Assembly: GCA_038502055.1 (NCBI GenBank)
Contig: JAXRKN010000045.1
Coordinates: forward strand, 6,098,501-6,162,500
Origin: Tanytarsus gracilentus
Taxonomy: Eukaryota > Arthropoda > Insecta > Diptera > Chironomidae
Direction: 5' to 3'
Length of the DNA stretch: 64,000 nt
The translations under genes were made by a program, and so were the position numbers. Every line of letters begins with the position of its first letter. Position 1 is the stretch's first letter. Below, piece by piece: positions 12,051 to 24,457 of this stretch. The notes beneath the pieces were generated by a model. The model ran no database searches, was not told the DNA's origin, and was given only the letters and a program-made list of their open reading frames with translations.

Positions 12051-12216
12051 AAAAAAAATCGGAGTTCTCATCCCTGGACTAAAATGCTGAAAAAAAATTC
12101 CAAGAAAAAAATTATTTTTTTAGTATGAATTAATTTATTTTACAACTAGTACAACCAAAATTTTTCCGATGTATTTCTCATAGCTATAAATTTAGTTTTC
12201 AATAATTAAATTTTTA

Positions 12217-15200
12217 TCATCTTAAGCACTTAATGGATTTGGTTGAAACTAAAATACACATTAAATAGAGCAATAATGTAAGCGTCACCATTAAACGTTT
12301 AGAAGAATGAAAAGAGTTGATTTCAAACTGGGATGAGCTACCGGAATATGCCTCAGGATTTTCACCTAATTAAAGAATAATAGAAAAGTTTTAATAGCGT
12401 GAAAACTGATGTAAATTCTAAAGAGCACACATGCTGAAAATTTAAAGTTTTCTTTAAAAAAAATTTCAAATTGCAATTAAAAATTTAACCATTGAATTTT
12501 TAAAATAACTGAAAATGCTCGAGTATAAAAAAGTAGATGTGAATTTTTTAGCGAAACTTTTTTCGAATTCAGTGCTCATTTATTCATTCCATGTATTGGT
12601 GTAAAGGACTCACCGCTAACAACATGAACATGGATCGTTGCTGGCTCGGCATTCGATGGAGCACACACGTATTTACCAGAATCATTCGTGTTTACATCCT
12701 TTATTAATAGATAGTTGGAGAATGTATCACCATTTTCTGTGAAAGTTGACAATCTCGGTTCCATTTCAAAGCTTAAAATCTATGTGTTAAAGAAATTTGT
12801 TTAATTGAATTGTTCGTTTTTGGGAGAAGTTTAATTAAAATTTGCAATCCGATAAATTTTAAGGCTATTTTAGTAAATTACGTCACTTTAATTTAAATTT
12901 ATGTATCAAAAGGTTAAATTTTATAGTGGAATAATTTACAATCGATTGTCTAATACGGTCATCCGTAAATTACGTCAATTTTAATGGAGTGATCCAGTAA
13001 TTTAATAGTGACATAATTTACGATCAACTCTTTAAGCAAATTATGTTCTCATTAATATTTACCTTGTTTTTGAAATGCCAATAAATTTGGTCGGGTGGAT
13101 CTTGAGAATACTTAACTATACATGTAAGATTTATTGTAGATCCCTGTACGAAAATAAAACCGAAAAGATAAATGATCTTAACAAACCAGTGTAAGAATAA
13201 ATTTTAACACATACCTTGCTTATGAAGTATTCTGGTCCACCGATTATGTACGCCGTTGGAACTTTTCATCATAAAAATTTCAGTTGTTACAAAAGAGAAG
13301 AAAAATAAAGAAAGAAATATTAAAATTTCCACCACAATATGTTTTTGGCTTTATCATAAAAAATATTTGTGTAAAGAAATCTTAATGACAAAAATTCAAA
13401 AAAAAAATAAGCAAATAAAGTTTTAGTAGTGAAAAATGTTTTGAAGGTTTTGTTGCTCATAAAATGATGACCCTTTGGGATTTTCAGCTTTAATGAGCGG
13501 TTAATTTTTCTCAACATGTTTAATGCTCGTGAATTTTTTACATTCAATCGCCACGAGTTAGAAAAACCACACAAAACTTTTTTAAGGGTGTTAATTTTAT
13601 TTTTCAAGCAATAAAAAAAGTTTCCATCACACTGCATACCATAATTGTTATTTAGATCAGAATACATTCGACCGTAAATATCGTTAAGTGGTACTCCATT
13701 GACTGATGAATGGAAAAGGGGATGGTGTTCATCATATTGAGGTTCATATGGATGAAAAAACCTTCTATGGACCATTTTTCGCTCAGTCAAGTCTTTACAG
13801 AAAATAAAATAAAATAAACAGAAAGAAAATTTTGAAACTTAAAAAAATGTGCGGTGATGTGTAAAATAATATCAAGGGATGATGACTTGAATTTAAAAAA
13901 ATTATTTAAAAATAACTTTCGATTGTATTCTTTGTTTAAAACAAATAGACACAATGACGTTTCAATATTATTTTTTTCAGAGACTCACCAATAACATTTA
14001 AGTTAACAGAATAACTTTTTACAGGTTGCGTCGAAACTTGACATTCGTACACTAGACGTGGGAGTGTTTGAAAAATGTTTCTCAATCAAAAAACAAAGTT
14101 TTTTATATAAACTTTTAGCAACTCATACCTCCCGCGTCCCTTTTTTGCACCCACTTGATTTGTAGTGTCCACTCGTCCGTAGAGCGATGATGCATTGTTT
14201 GAAATCTAAGATCAGTCGTGTAGGTGTAGGTATTTACTAAAATTATGGGGATTAAATTTTGATCTGTTTTGAGTTCATTTTAATTAATATACCAGTAAGA
14301 ATGTGCAAATCTCGATGTCTAATCCATGCAACCTGAATGTAAATTTAATCAATTATAAATTTTAATCTCTCTCGTAAATTGTCTTTACTCAACTGTTTTA
14401 TTTCCTAAATTCTTAACTATGCAATTAAGATAAGCAGACTTTCCCACTAATGCTGTCACATTTTGGTTGACATTAGGATCAAAGTAGGGCTCAAGTCGCT
14501 TGAAATTCGTTAAGTGTTTAAAAGGATCTTCAGTTGGAATGACATTAAGTGATTTTTCGAAATCTATAAGTTCCTCGTCATTGTCTTGTTGATAGCCACC
14601 ATTGGAACAGTCTAAAAAATTTGCATAAAAAAACATTTTCAAAACACAAAATTATTTAAAGAGCAACAAAATTAATTTAACGTCGACAATTTATTGCCTC
14701 GATTGAGTGGCGCTTGAAAGAATTACAATAGCTCAGAGCAACCTTTAAGCTCATTATTTTATTTATCGGTAATTTAATATCAATTTTTATATAGCAACCG
14801 TCGAGGGTCAGGTGTTTTTCTCGAAATTTATCAAGCATATTACACTCGATAAATTGTTAGAAAAAAAGCTTTTTGTAACCTAGTTATTTACAATATATTT
14901 GTTCTTTTAACATGATTTAAATTTTTAAAAACCGTTAAATTTAAAAAATTATTTGTAGTTTTTTTGTTTTGCTAAAAACTTGAACGTTAGTGAAAAATTG
15001 CATTTTTTTCACCCTCGACACAAAAAACTTAAAAACTATCAAACAAAGAATTTATCTTTGCACCATTAATTTTCTCAGTGTTTGATTTAGACGCACAATG
15101 CTCTAAAAAAATCTATACAATTTTTTTTTCACATAGAAAATCTCTGGCATATTTTTTGGCGTCAATCGAAAATTTTCTGTACTACAATATTTGTGACGCC

Positions 15201-15935
15201 TTTTAAAGATATGCTCTGAAAGATACATTATTATTATTATTCCGAAAAAAGAGTCCAATAAATTTTCTGCAGTGCCATTTTCTCGTATAATAAGCAAACT
15301 GAATTTATTTCCTAAGCAAATTTTTCAAAGTTGTGTCCTAATCACAATTGCCAAAAAAAAATATCGCTCGAAAAGGCAATCGATAAATGATTATGTGAGA
15401 GACACAATAGGAGTCTGAAATGCTGATGCTCCCATCTGCACTTTATGTACTTTCCATATAATATGTGAGGAAGAATAACTGAAGTTTATTTATTGTTGCT
15501 CCGTTAAATAGCACTTAATTTTATTGCTTGGAAGCTTTTTGCTTTTTTCTGTATTATCTCACGAAAAAAAAAATATTCTAACGGAAGTTTATTCAACACA
15601 TCCTCGGTGAAGTTGCATTTAAAATTTTCACTCCGTCTATCACATTCGCTCATTAAACCTCGTTTGCATTTCTATCCACATTCTTCGCATTTTCTAATTT
15701 ATACCACAAAAGCGTGAAAATGGGTTACCATAAAACTTCCCGAATTTCAACTTTCAAAAGAGTGCTTTAAAAAGCTCCCCTCGAAAAAATAGAAAGAGAA
15801 TAAAACACGAATATTTGTGATGTAGCGCGAGAGTTGAAATTACTTACCCAGAAAATATAGTAAGCACATAAAAGTATAGATGCAATGAATACGAGAACAA
15901 TGTTGCTTGTAATCCAACAGAAATTTCGTTACCAT
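12217..15935 (-). CDS. Dpr-family two-Ig neuronal surface protein with GPI-type tail
   Basis: Dpr proteins bind DIP receptors on neurons and help match synaptic partners. Exons on the minus strand: 15935-15848, 14611-14394, 14332-14293, 14236-14129, 14051-13989, 13792-13640 (probable cassette), 13261-13215, 13143-13063, 12779-12614 and 12365-12217. They join in phase to 370 residues, or 319 without exon 6. Exon 1 supplies a hydrophobic signal segment. Ig1 runs from NVTALVGKSAYLNCIVKNLG through VAWIRHRDLHILT and DEWTLQIKW to VYECQVSTQP. Ig2 runs from VPTAYIIGGPEYFISK through TINLTCIV to DSGKYVCAPSNAEPATIHVH. The last exon ends in a small-residue region followed by LMVTLTLLLYLMCILVS, a GPI-attachment type tail. 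The donor of exon 2 (GTTGAG) is weak but is the only one keeping frame. I cannot say which Drosophila dpr is the ortholog. Confidence 0.92.
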
Positions 15936-18900
15936 TTTTTTCGGGGGTTTTTATTAAAGGTATTTTATTACAGCATCTCACAAAAATATAACCGAAAATA
16001 TTTTTTAGCACGTTTTCACTAAAATAATTTTTTTTTCTATAGATTTGATTTTTTTCTTCTTTTAATTTTTTTATCCCTGGATTTTCATTTTTTCGAGACT
16101 CTTTAAATTTCTTAAGCTCATGAATTATTTTGTATGATTTTTGAAATTATCTTTTTGTGATTTTTTATTGTCACATTTCTATAATTTTATGTTAATCACA
16201 TTTCTAACTTTTTTACATTTTTTTCTTAAATTCAAATATTTCTTAAAACCTCTCAACACGATAATTAAGAATGCTCCATAAATTTTACTTTTCGCATTAT
16301 TCACACACGTTTCGTTATTTCCACATCCTTTTCCTTATTTGCTGATAAAATTCTTAGCTACTTTTACGCACACAGCACCGGATAGTGAAACGTCACTTTC
16401 TTGAATGAAGTCAGTAAAGATGAGAGAAATTCTGTGTGAAATGAGAAAAATTGGAAGCAGAGCCGTTGGAAAATTGGAATATTTCCTTTTCCCTCACAAC
16501 ATCTTTACTCAATTTTCATTTCTCTCGCTTTAAATATTTTGCGGAAATATAGAAAGTCTGATAAAATGTTCAAAAATCTTTGCAAGATAAACAAGTAAAG
16601 TCTTAATGATGTTTAACCACATTTTAGGTCAATTACCGGCTCGTCAATAAATTTTTAATCGTGTTGATATAAATAATTTACTTTTATGATCAAGTTTACA
16701 AAACTTCCGTTCATCACCTTTGCGACTCCCATTTATCTTTAAAATGAAGATGAACAATTTTAAAGCAATGGGAACAATGATGAAAAACTGTCAACACAGC
16801 GTCAGATTAGTGTTTTTATAAATATATCCAACAATAATAAAAACGCACACCACATGAGATGTAAAAATAAACTGAGCTCAAATTTTCTTCGCCATTAACT
16901 GTTTTACTCTACAAAATATATCTAAATTCTATTTAATTTGACAATTGTCTGGCATCTTTTTGTTTCTCACTGGCTTATTAACAAACCGCGTGGATGAGTT
17001 TGACGGGAGAGAGAAAAACGATATGTTTATTGGCGTATCAAAGTTTAATTATTTTGTTAATTTTTTATTGAGAAATTTTACACGAGTCTGAGTGTGAACA
17101 TAGATTTTTATATTAACACATTATAAAAACAGAATGAATTTTTTTTTAAAATTAAATTAATTTAATTGTTGTGAAATAAAATATTTTTGTAAAATTAATT
17201 AGCCAAAAATTATTTTCTACTATTTTGAATGACAATAAAATTTTAATTTTTTAGAGTGCCCACTCTTGTATATAAAATTGTCAGAGAATGCTATGAAATT
17301 TTCAAGCCACCCCTCATTACGCCAAGATATAAAAACTAAAGAAATTGTCCAACTGCATAACGGATATCTCATTATGCCGTCTCCAATGTATAAATATTAA
17401 GTGGCTTCTGCTTTATATCAACGATGATCTGCGAACTTTCGTCGTCTTGTCACATAAGACGTTTGGCAGCAACGTGACGAAAAAAATAGTATAGCACTTA
17501 AATAAAATTTCTTGTTTTCATGAGAATAAATTTTCTTCATCAACTTTTTTTTGATACACGTTGAAGTGTCGCTTTAATTTTTGCTGCTCTTTTTCTTTCT
17601 TATCCTACAAGCGCGATAGATATTTTCCACAAAATAAATTTTTCTTCTTTAATTTTTGTTATGATGTTTTCGGATATTTGGATGATGGACAAAAGTGGGC
17701 GAAAAAAGTTTTTTCTCCGCAAAATTCCATTATAATATGGCATTGGCCACACACAACATCATCGAAGCATAATGAATAATTAATTTAAGGCAATAAATAA
17801 TAATAACAGATGGCTCACAATGAGCACATTTCCGCAATTTATCGGCAATAAGTTTTCTGGTGCGTTGTCACGATGAACGAGTGTGTTATACTTTTAGGCA
17901 TGATTTTTATTATCCCCTGCATGCATAACTGTGTTGTGTGAATTCTCTCGACGCACGAACACTCTCTTCGGTGTTCACCGTGAAAAATAAGTTAATTAAT
18001 AAGTTACTTTTTCTTCACGTTTCTCTTGCGTTCATCGAAGCGTTTCAAAAAGTCGTCAATTAATTACGATCTTATATTTAAAATAACAAGGCTGAAGATA
18101 CACGAGAAACCTCATGGGACAGTCGACATCATTTTGTCGAGAAATTCTGTGACAAAAAAAGAAATAAACCAAATTATTTCGAAATTTGTTTCAAAGTCAG
18201 AAGAAATCTAAATTTTCGGTTGAAAATTTTTTTAAATGATTCTTGACGAAAAACTTTTTAATAGCCGATAAATTATTTTTCCGTCATCTATTTAAAGTTT
18301 AGACAGAATTAATCATGACGTGATTTGGTGTTTTGATGATTTATTGATTTATGCGATTAAACTAGATTCGGTAGAAATTATTTTTGATTGATTATCATTT
18401 ACATTTTAGATTAGAAAAATTAAACAAATAATTTCAAATTTTTTATAGAATAACAAAAAAATTTCTAAATATTTTTTGTACTCAGTTAAATAATTTTAAC
18501 ATCGTGTGTTTGTCATAACTTTAAAGATGAAGCACATGATTTTTTTGACCCCCACATGCGATAAACTTTAACTCAAAAAATATGCTTAAAATTCATTGAT
18601 GATTAATTAAATTGAGTAGCATAAAAAAATTTAATTCGTTTAATTTCTTTTAATTTTTTACATCTTTAATTTTTTAGATTTTCACACATGGCATTTCCAA
18701 TCAAGGGATCTCGTCATTTTTCCTTCACTTTCCAGTCTCTCTCGCTCTCTTGTACTAAATAAAATATTTTTAAAGAGAGCGAAATGACACCACTGAATCG
18801 AATTCAATTTCACTTCCAATATTTTCAAAGAGCATCTGTGAGAGACACTTTGACAATTAAATGATAATAATTTTGTGAAGTTCTTTTGAAATTGCATTTT

Positions 18901-20067
18901 GAGTGATAAATTTTTTTTATTTAATAAAGTCATTCTTATCTTTCTCTTTTGCAATTGACTCGCGCTCTCTTAATTTTTTTTTCTGATAACTCACATTCAT
19001 TCATGCTCTCGTTGGTGGGGGGACATCGAAGAGAAAAAAATGAAAATGTATCGTAAACACTTGTTAACTTGGTAGTTTAATTTCTGAGCTGTGCGAAAAA
19101 AAACGTGTGAACACAGCGAGAATATTATTTTTTTGTGTGTTGTATCTCAAATATTGCCGTGTGTGACAATTGATAAGAGAATTATAGGTGAGGCTTTTGC
19201 GGAGAATCGAGACATTTTAGTGAAAAATAATTTTGCATTTCAATAAGAACAGAGCAGTGCTTGTGAGTTATCTTCCTAATTACATTTTTTGTGTCAATTA
19301 TCAAAATAAACTGTTATTGCATTTCCGTTATATTTTTTGCATACCAAAATGAGTAATGTCGAAACAAAAAATTCCGAATTATATTGTGAATTATTATGAC
19401 ATTCACAAACAAAAGTTTACAAGTTTTATAAAGAGAAAAATTACTAAATTTCAACGAAACCGCGCAGTGAGTCATGTATGTGGATATTGTCGTCGTTGAT
19501 GAGATAACCTCGAAGTGTTTTTTACCTCTTGGAAATTTGATGAATAACGCTCATTGATTGTCATTGCTTTCTCTTATATCGGTTCTCGACCGTTGAGGAA
19601 AAAAATACACAGTGACGTCATCGAACATGGGATTCCGGATTTGAAGAAATTTAAAGCAAACAAAAAACTTTTTTTGGCCATTGAACGGGAGATTAAAAGT
19701 TGATAAAATTGAGAGAAACCAGTTTTCAAGAATGTTTTTTTGGTGAATCTAAAGAATTTTTAAGGTTTTATAGATTTTCTCTTTTTCTGACAGTGCAGTG
19801 CGCAAAGTATAAAAATGCGAAAATAATTTTATCACTTAAAATTTGTGTTGCATAATTGTGAAAAAAATATATTTAACAAAATTACAATCAGTAGTACACA
19901 ATTATCATCCACACAACTAATGTGACAAAAGAATTTTTTAAAATTCATTAACTTCTAAGTCGTTAGTCATGCAAATATTCATATTAAGGTGTTCCTACAA
20001 AAAGTCGACTCTTAGTGAATCATTTTGACTCACAAGAATTTTCTTATCCCTTTTCAGACTTAACACA
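15936..20067. other. Long intergenic region upstream of dpr and the integrin gene
   Basis: About 4.1 kb between two divergent start codons. It is AT-rich with many homopolymer runs and no exon or repeat I can support. A splice acceptor TTTTCAG at about 20057, ten bases before the integrin ATG, implies at least one 5' untranslated exon for the integrin somewhere in this interval. Confidence 0.5.
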
Positions 20068-23000
20068 ATGAACAATCCAACATTCCTTACCATCTTTTTA
20101 GCGATATGCAATATTTCATTAATATCGTCATTCAATATATCACCAGCACCCAACATAATTATACAGAAACCCAAACTTACGACATTTTTAGAGGAGACTC
20201 GTTCGTCGTATTTTGGGTTTCAAATAAATCTTCGCCGCAACCACGTGTTGATCTCCGCTCCGCGAGCGCAAAGTACACTCGAGCAGCAAAGAAAAGTTCA
20301 AGAAACGGGCGCAATTTATAAGTGCAACTTTGAGGACACGCAGCCATGCCATCCATATCATTTCGATTTAAATGGCAATACACGTGTTGAGAATGATTTA
20401 GCTTTTAATTCTGAGAAGAAAGACTTTCAAATGCTGGGGTTCGCTATGGATGGACATGAGACGGATGAAGATAAATTTGTTACTTGTGCGCCGCACTTAA
20501 AAGCCGATTTAGAAGAATCCGATCATTATTTACTTCATGGTATTTGTTATTGGATAAATACGACCGATACCTTACAGCCATCCGGAGTTCGTCAAATTAA
20601 TCCTTTACGCGTCAAAACATTACAAACAATCCCCGGACAAAACGGAACGAATGTTTATTTTTACATTTATGGTCAAATGGGTTTTAGCGTTCACATGAGC
20701 GATGACAGTCAGGAAATTATTATCGGCGCTGTTGGAGTCATGAACTGGAAGGGTTCAATTGTAAGATATAAAGGAGGTAAACGTCTTGATCTTGGCGGAT
20801 TGAGTCGAAGAGATGCACCAAACAATCCCTACCGTCATATTTTACGAAAACGTCAAGTCCTCGAATACCGTTCGGAAGTTCCATCGCCCTTTTTTAGTAG
20901 CTTATCCGACGATTCGTATTTTGGCTATGCCGTAAGCTCTGGAAAATTTTTGGGACCCAAATCTGAGTCATTTTATTATGTGGCTTCAGCACCTCAATCA
21001 AACGGACAAACTGGTGAAGTTTTCATCTTTGACATCGAAGATTATCAGCAAAATAAGAAAATCAAAGTTTTCAACAAATTCACTGGATCTCAGTTTGGAG
21101 AATACTTTGGATATTCTTTGGTGACTGAGGATTTAAATGGCGATGAATTTCCCGATTTAATTGTCACTGCACCACTTTACAGTAAAAGTGGATTGTATGA
21201 GAATGGAGCCGTATATGTCTACATCAATAAAGGAAATGTGAGTCACTGCTTTTTGTGATAATGAATTAAAGTCATCTAATTTTTCTTCCTCTTGCCTTCA
21301 TTCTTAGTTGGCTTTCGATCAGCAAACATTAATCGTAAATGATTACGATGGAAATGGACGATTCGGAACGACGGTTTCTAGGTGAGTGAACTCAAACTTG
21401 TAAAAGCTATTTTTTGCGAGCTCTGTCATCAAAAAGTGAATCAAATGTAAAAAAAATTGATTACACTTTGTGACATTCGCAATGACATTTTTGTGACGAT
21501 ACATCGACTCATTCAAATATTTATATTTATAGAATCGGTGACATTAATCTGGATGGATTCAATGATATTGCAATTGCAGCACCCTTTGAGGGGGATGGAG
21601 CGGTCTATATTTATTTAGGAAGTGCACAAGGTTTATCCACAAAACCGAGTCAAAAGATTCAAGCGCCATCGGAGCTTCCGAATCGCTTCGGCGAAATTTC
21701 ATCAATGTTTGGTTATGGCTTATCAAAGGGCGTCGATATTGATTCAAACGGATATCGTGATATCGCCATCGGCTCACCAGAAAGCGATGCTGTATATGTT
21801 TTTAAGAGCTATCCCGTTGTGAAAGTAATTGCATCAATTATTTCGTCTAAAAGTGAAGTTTTATTGGAGGAAAAATCAATTACAATAAAAGTATGCGCGC
21901 GGTTAGAAACAAAGACCGAAATAGCTCATGAAATTGACTTTGCTACCTCGTTAATGCTCGACACTCAATACAACCGTGCTTCATTTTCATCGAGAGAAAT
22001 TGAGAAGGTCCTTAACGAGTCCATAAAAATGAATCAAGAAGAGCGTTGTAACGACTACACGATTTACCTTCGCGGAACTCTCGCCGATATTTTTAAACCC
22101 TTAGTGATTGAATATCGTTATGAACCCATTCAAGGTGTGCCCGAATATAGCATTGACTTTTGTGAAACTTGTGTTGCCATGGATCCTGCTGTAAGTAAAT
22201 CTGCAATTTCAAAAATCGCATTTTCAACTGGCTGCAGTCAGGATCGTTGCATATCGGATTTAGCTGTTGTGGGAACTCTCGTGAATGTTCGACAACCTTA
22301 CGTTTTGGGATCAACGAGAACGATTGAATTAAAATATGAAATTTCAAACTCTGGAGAATCTTCATACCTCACGCAGCTCTCGATTACAATTCCAGCAAAT
22401 CTCACTGAATTTTCACGCATTCCGCCTTCATGTCGCCAGGATGTGAATATTCGTGAAACAATGATATGCGACATTAACAATGGAAAACCGCTTAAAAATC
22501 AGGAAGCGACAGAGTTGACTATTAACCTCGATGCAAGTCGGTTGGAGGGAAGTTCATTGAAAATTTTTGCTAACGTTTCCAGTGCAGCAGACGAGTCTCG
22601 TCCTAGCGATAATGTCTATGTAAATGAAATTCTCCTCACAGAATTCAGCGATGTGGAACTAAATGGGTAAGCATGTGGCAAGAGTTTAAATTTTGTATAA
22701 ATTATTTCAGACTTTTAAAAGTTTATTTTTATATAAATTAAATTAAATTTAAAGCATTCACTAATTGACAAATTTTTTCCACCCACAGGTTAAGCTCCGC
22801 AACCACACTGTCACTCGAGGATGGTTTGCGCGTGGAAAATTTGCAATATAAATATAAAATTTTCAACAATGGCCCGAGTACTTTAAAAGAGCTTTCGTTA
22901 TCTATTTTTGTTCCAATCGTTTACCTTCCATTTCCCAACTATTACATTCCCATTTTAAACATTAGTGATCTTACATTTATGGGATTCTACATTAACAAAG

Positions 23001-23856
23001 TGCTCGACTTTAAAACTAAAAAATCTGAACATTTGAAAACTTTTACGGACAACGAGAATGTCTTCATTCCGGCTAATTTGAATGATAACTTTGACTCTTC
23101 AAAAATGGGTTTCGATTATGAAATGAATGCTGATAGAAATGAAGATTTTAATACAATTGGACAATCAAATAACAGGAAGAGAAGAATGAATTTGATGAAT
23201 CAAGATGATGGAGCCAATAATAATCGCATGTACAATCGATTCACTCGTTCGGTAATGGAGGAGCAACTTGCATCATTTAGGGCACCCATTGACAAGGAAG
23301 ACGCTACGCTTACAAACTTGCCTCGCAACCGAACAATTTTCCTTGATTGCATCGAAGAAAACAGTGGTTGTCTTGAGATTGAATTTACGGTGCACAACTT
23401 CCGACCCGGCAGCGAACCATTATCAATTTACCTCAACTTTTCTATGGACCTGACTAAAATGGGTAAAACTTTTATATAACTTCAAAAAGCTTTTCATTAA
23501 ACTAATTTACCGAATTTAATTCTATAGATGAAATTTTCAACGAAAGACAAAACATTTTGTTGTACAAGACGTCAGCAAAATTTTATCGAATAGGTGACGA
23601 AAGCCAGCAGACATTGAAAATCACAACCAGAAATCCATACACAATAGTTTATGAGAAATTAACTTCGAAGAGCCCAATTTGGATTTGGATTGTCTCGGCA
23701 ATTGTTGGCATCCTCGTTCTTATTCTATTGAGTTATGCTCTTTACAAACTTGGCTTCTTCAAGCGTGCACATAAAGAAGAATTAGAAAAGATGGTGCGAG
23801 AGAGCAGAAATATTACGTCAGAAGAAGCTGAGGAGCTACGCAACCTTAATTCATAA
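20068..23856 (+). CDS. Integrin alpha subunit, alphaPS3-like group
   Basis: This is a heterodimeric adhesion receptor for extracellular matrix. Exons 20068-21237, 21308-21381, 21533-22666, 22789-23462 and 23528-23856 join in phase to 1,126 residues. It starts with a signal peptide (LTIFLAICNISLISS) then FNISPAPN. FG-GAP propeller repeats carry calcium-binding loops DLNGDEFPD, DINLDGFND and DIDSNGYRD; there is no inserted I domain. Likely furin sites are NRKRR (about residue 922) and NRFTRS (about 947), which would give heavy and light chains. The end has a membrane helix WIVSAIVGILVLILLSYAL and the conserved KLGFFKR motif, then a short cytoplasmic tail. The N-terminus and the tail resemble Drosophila scab (alphaPS3) and the related PS4/PS5 more than PS1 or PS2; the exact ortholog is inferred. 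Confidence 0.93.
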
Positions 23857-24457
23857 TGAGAAGCCCTTAGAAAAGTGTATAGATTTTTTTGACCTTTGGA
23901 AAGGTATTCAAATTCAACAAAAGAGTGAGCAATTAATTTTTGGAAAATAATAGCGACACAAAATGAAGCCTATTAAAATTATTTTTTGAAATTGTAAAAA
24001 ATTAATTGATTTTTACATCAATTTAATTTCTAAAAATTAAACTAGTGATGGATATGTGAACTTAATTAAAAATTAAGAGTGAGAAACCTCAAAAATTAAT
24101 AGTTCCAAAACAATGTAAAGTAATTCTTGCCTCACGAAATGCGAGTGCAATATCGTGCCATCCATTTTTAAAAGAACTTAAAACTTTCTTAAACAGTATT
24201 TTTAATTTTAAATTTATTGAGCTATTTTTAAATACATTGATAGAATATCCAAAGACATTTGATTGACAAATAAAACAAATACGTGATAAAATAAGTTGGG
24301 CAAGCAGGCGTGTGTTTTTTTTCATAAAAAAAGGGAGAGAAACAGAGAGAAAAGTTATGTGAGCTGACAGTGAATTCCAGATGTATATTTAGCTTTCAGT
24401 AGTATTTTAACTGTTGGCGATAAGTAAAGTTTTTAAATTTAAAATTCAAAGCAAAAA
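23857..24457. other. Integrin 3' region and TPST upstream region
   Basis: Six hundred bases between two genes on the same strand. The first part is presumably the integrin 3' untranslated region; the last 100 bases lead into the sulfotransferase start. No further feature was identified. The minus-strand open frame at 24089-24325 shows no family similarity. Confidence 0.4.

Larger units (their letters stand above)
8917..12077. mobile_element. hAT-like non-autonomous DNA transposon, 3.16 kb, with 10-bp arrays
   Basis: The left end reads CCAGGGATGAGAACTCC (8917-8933) and the right end is its exact reverse complement (12061-12077). Immediately outside both ends is the same 8-bp sequence ACTAAAAT (8909-8916 and 12078-12085), a target-site duplication. 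An 8-bp duplication and a CAGGG-type terminus are hallmarks of the hAT superfamily. No transposase was recognised, so it depends on another element. Inside are a 10-bp array at each end in the same orientation, a 1.3-kb foldback, and a piece of another repeat family at about 11310-11500. It sits between the convergent carrier and dpr genes, whose stop codons would otherwise be about 250 bp apart. Confidence 0.85.

Noticed and set aside
17561..18954. Short frames at 17561, 18026 and 18682 between dpr and the integrin
   Set aside because: AT-rich, low-complexity translations with no family match and no splice partner.
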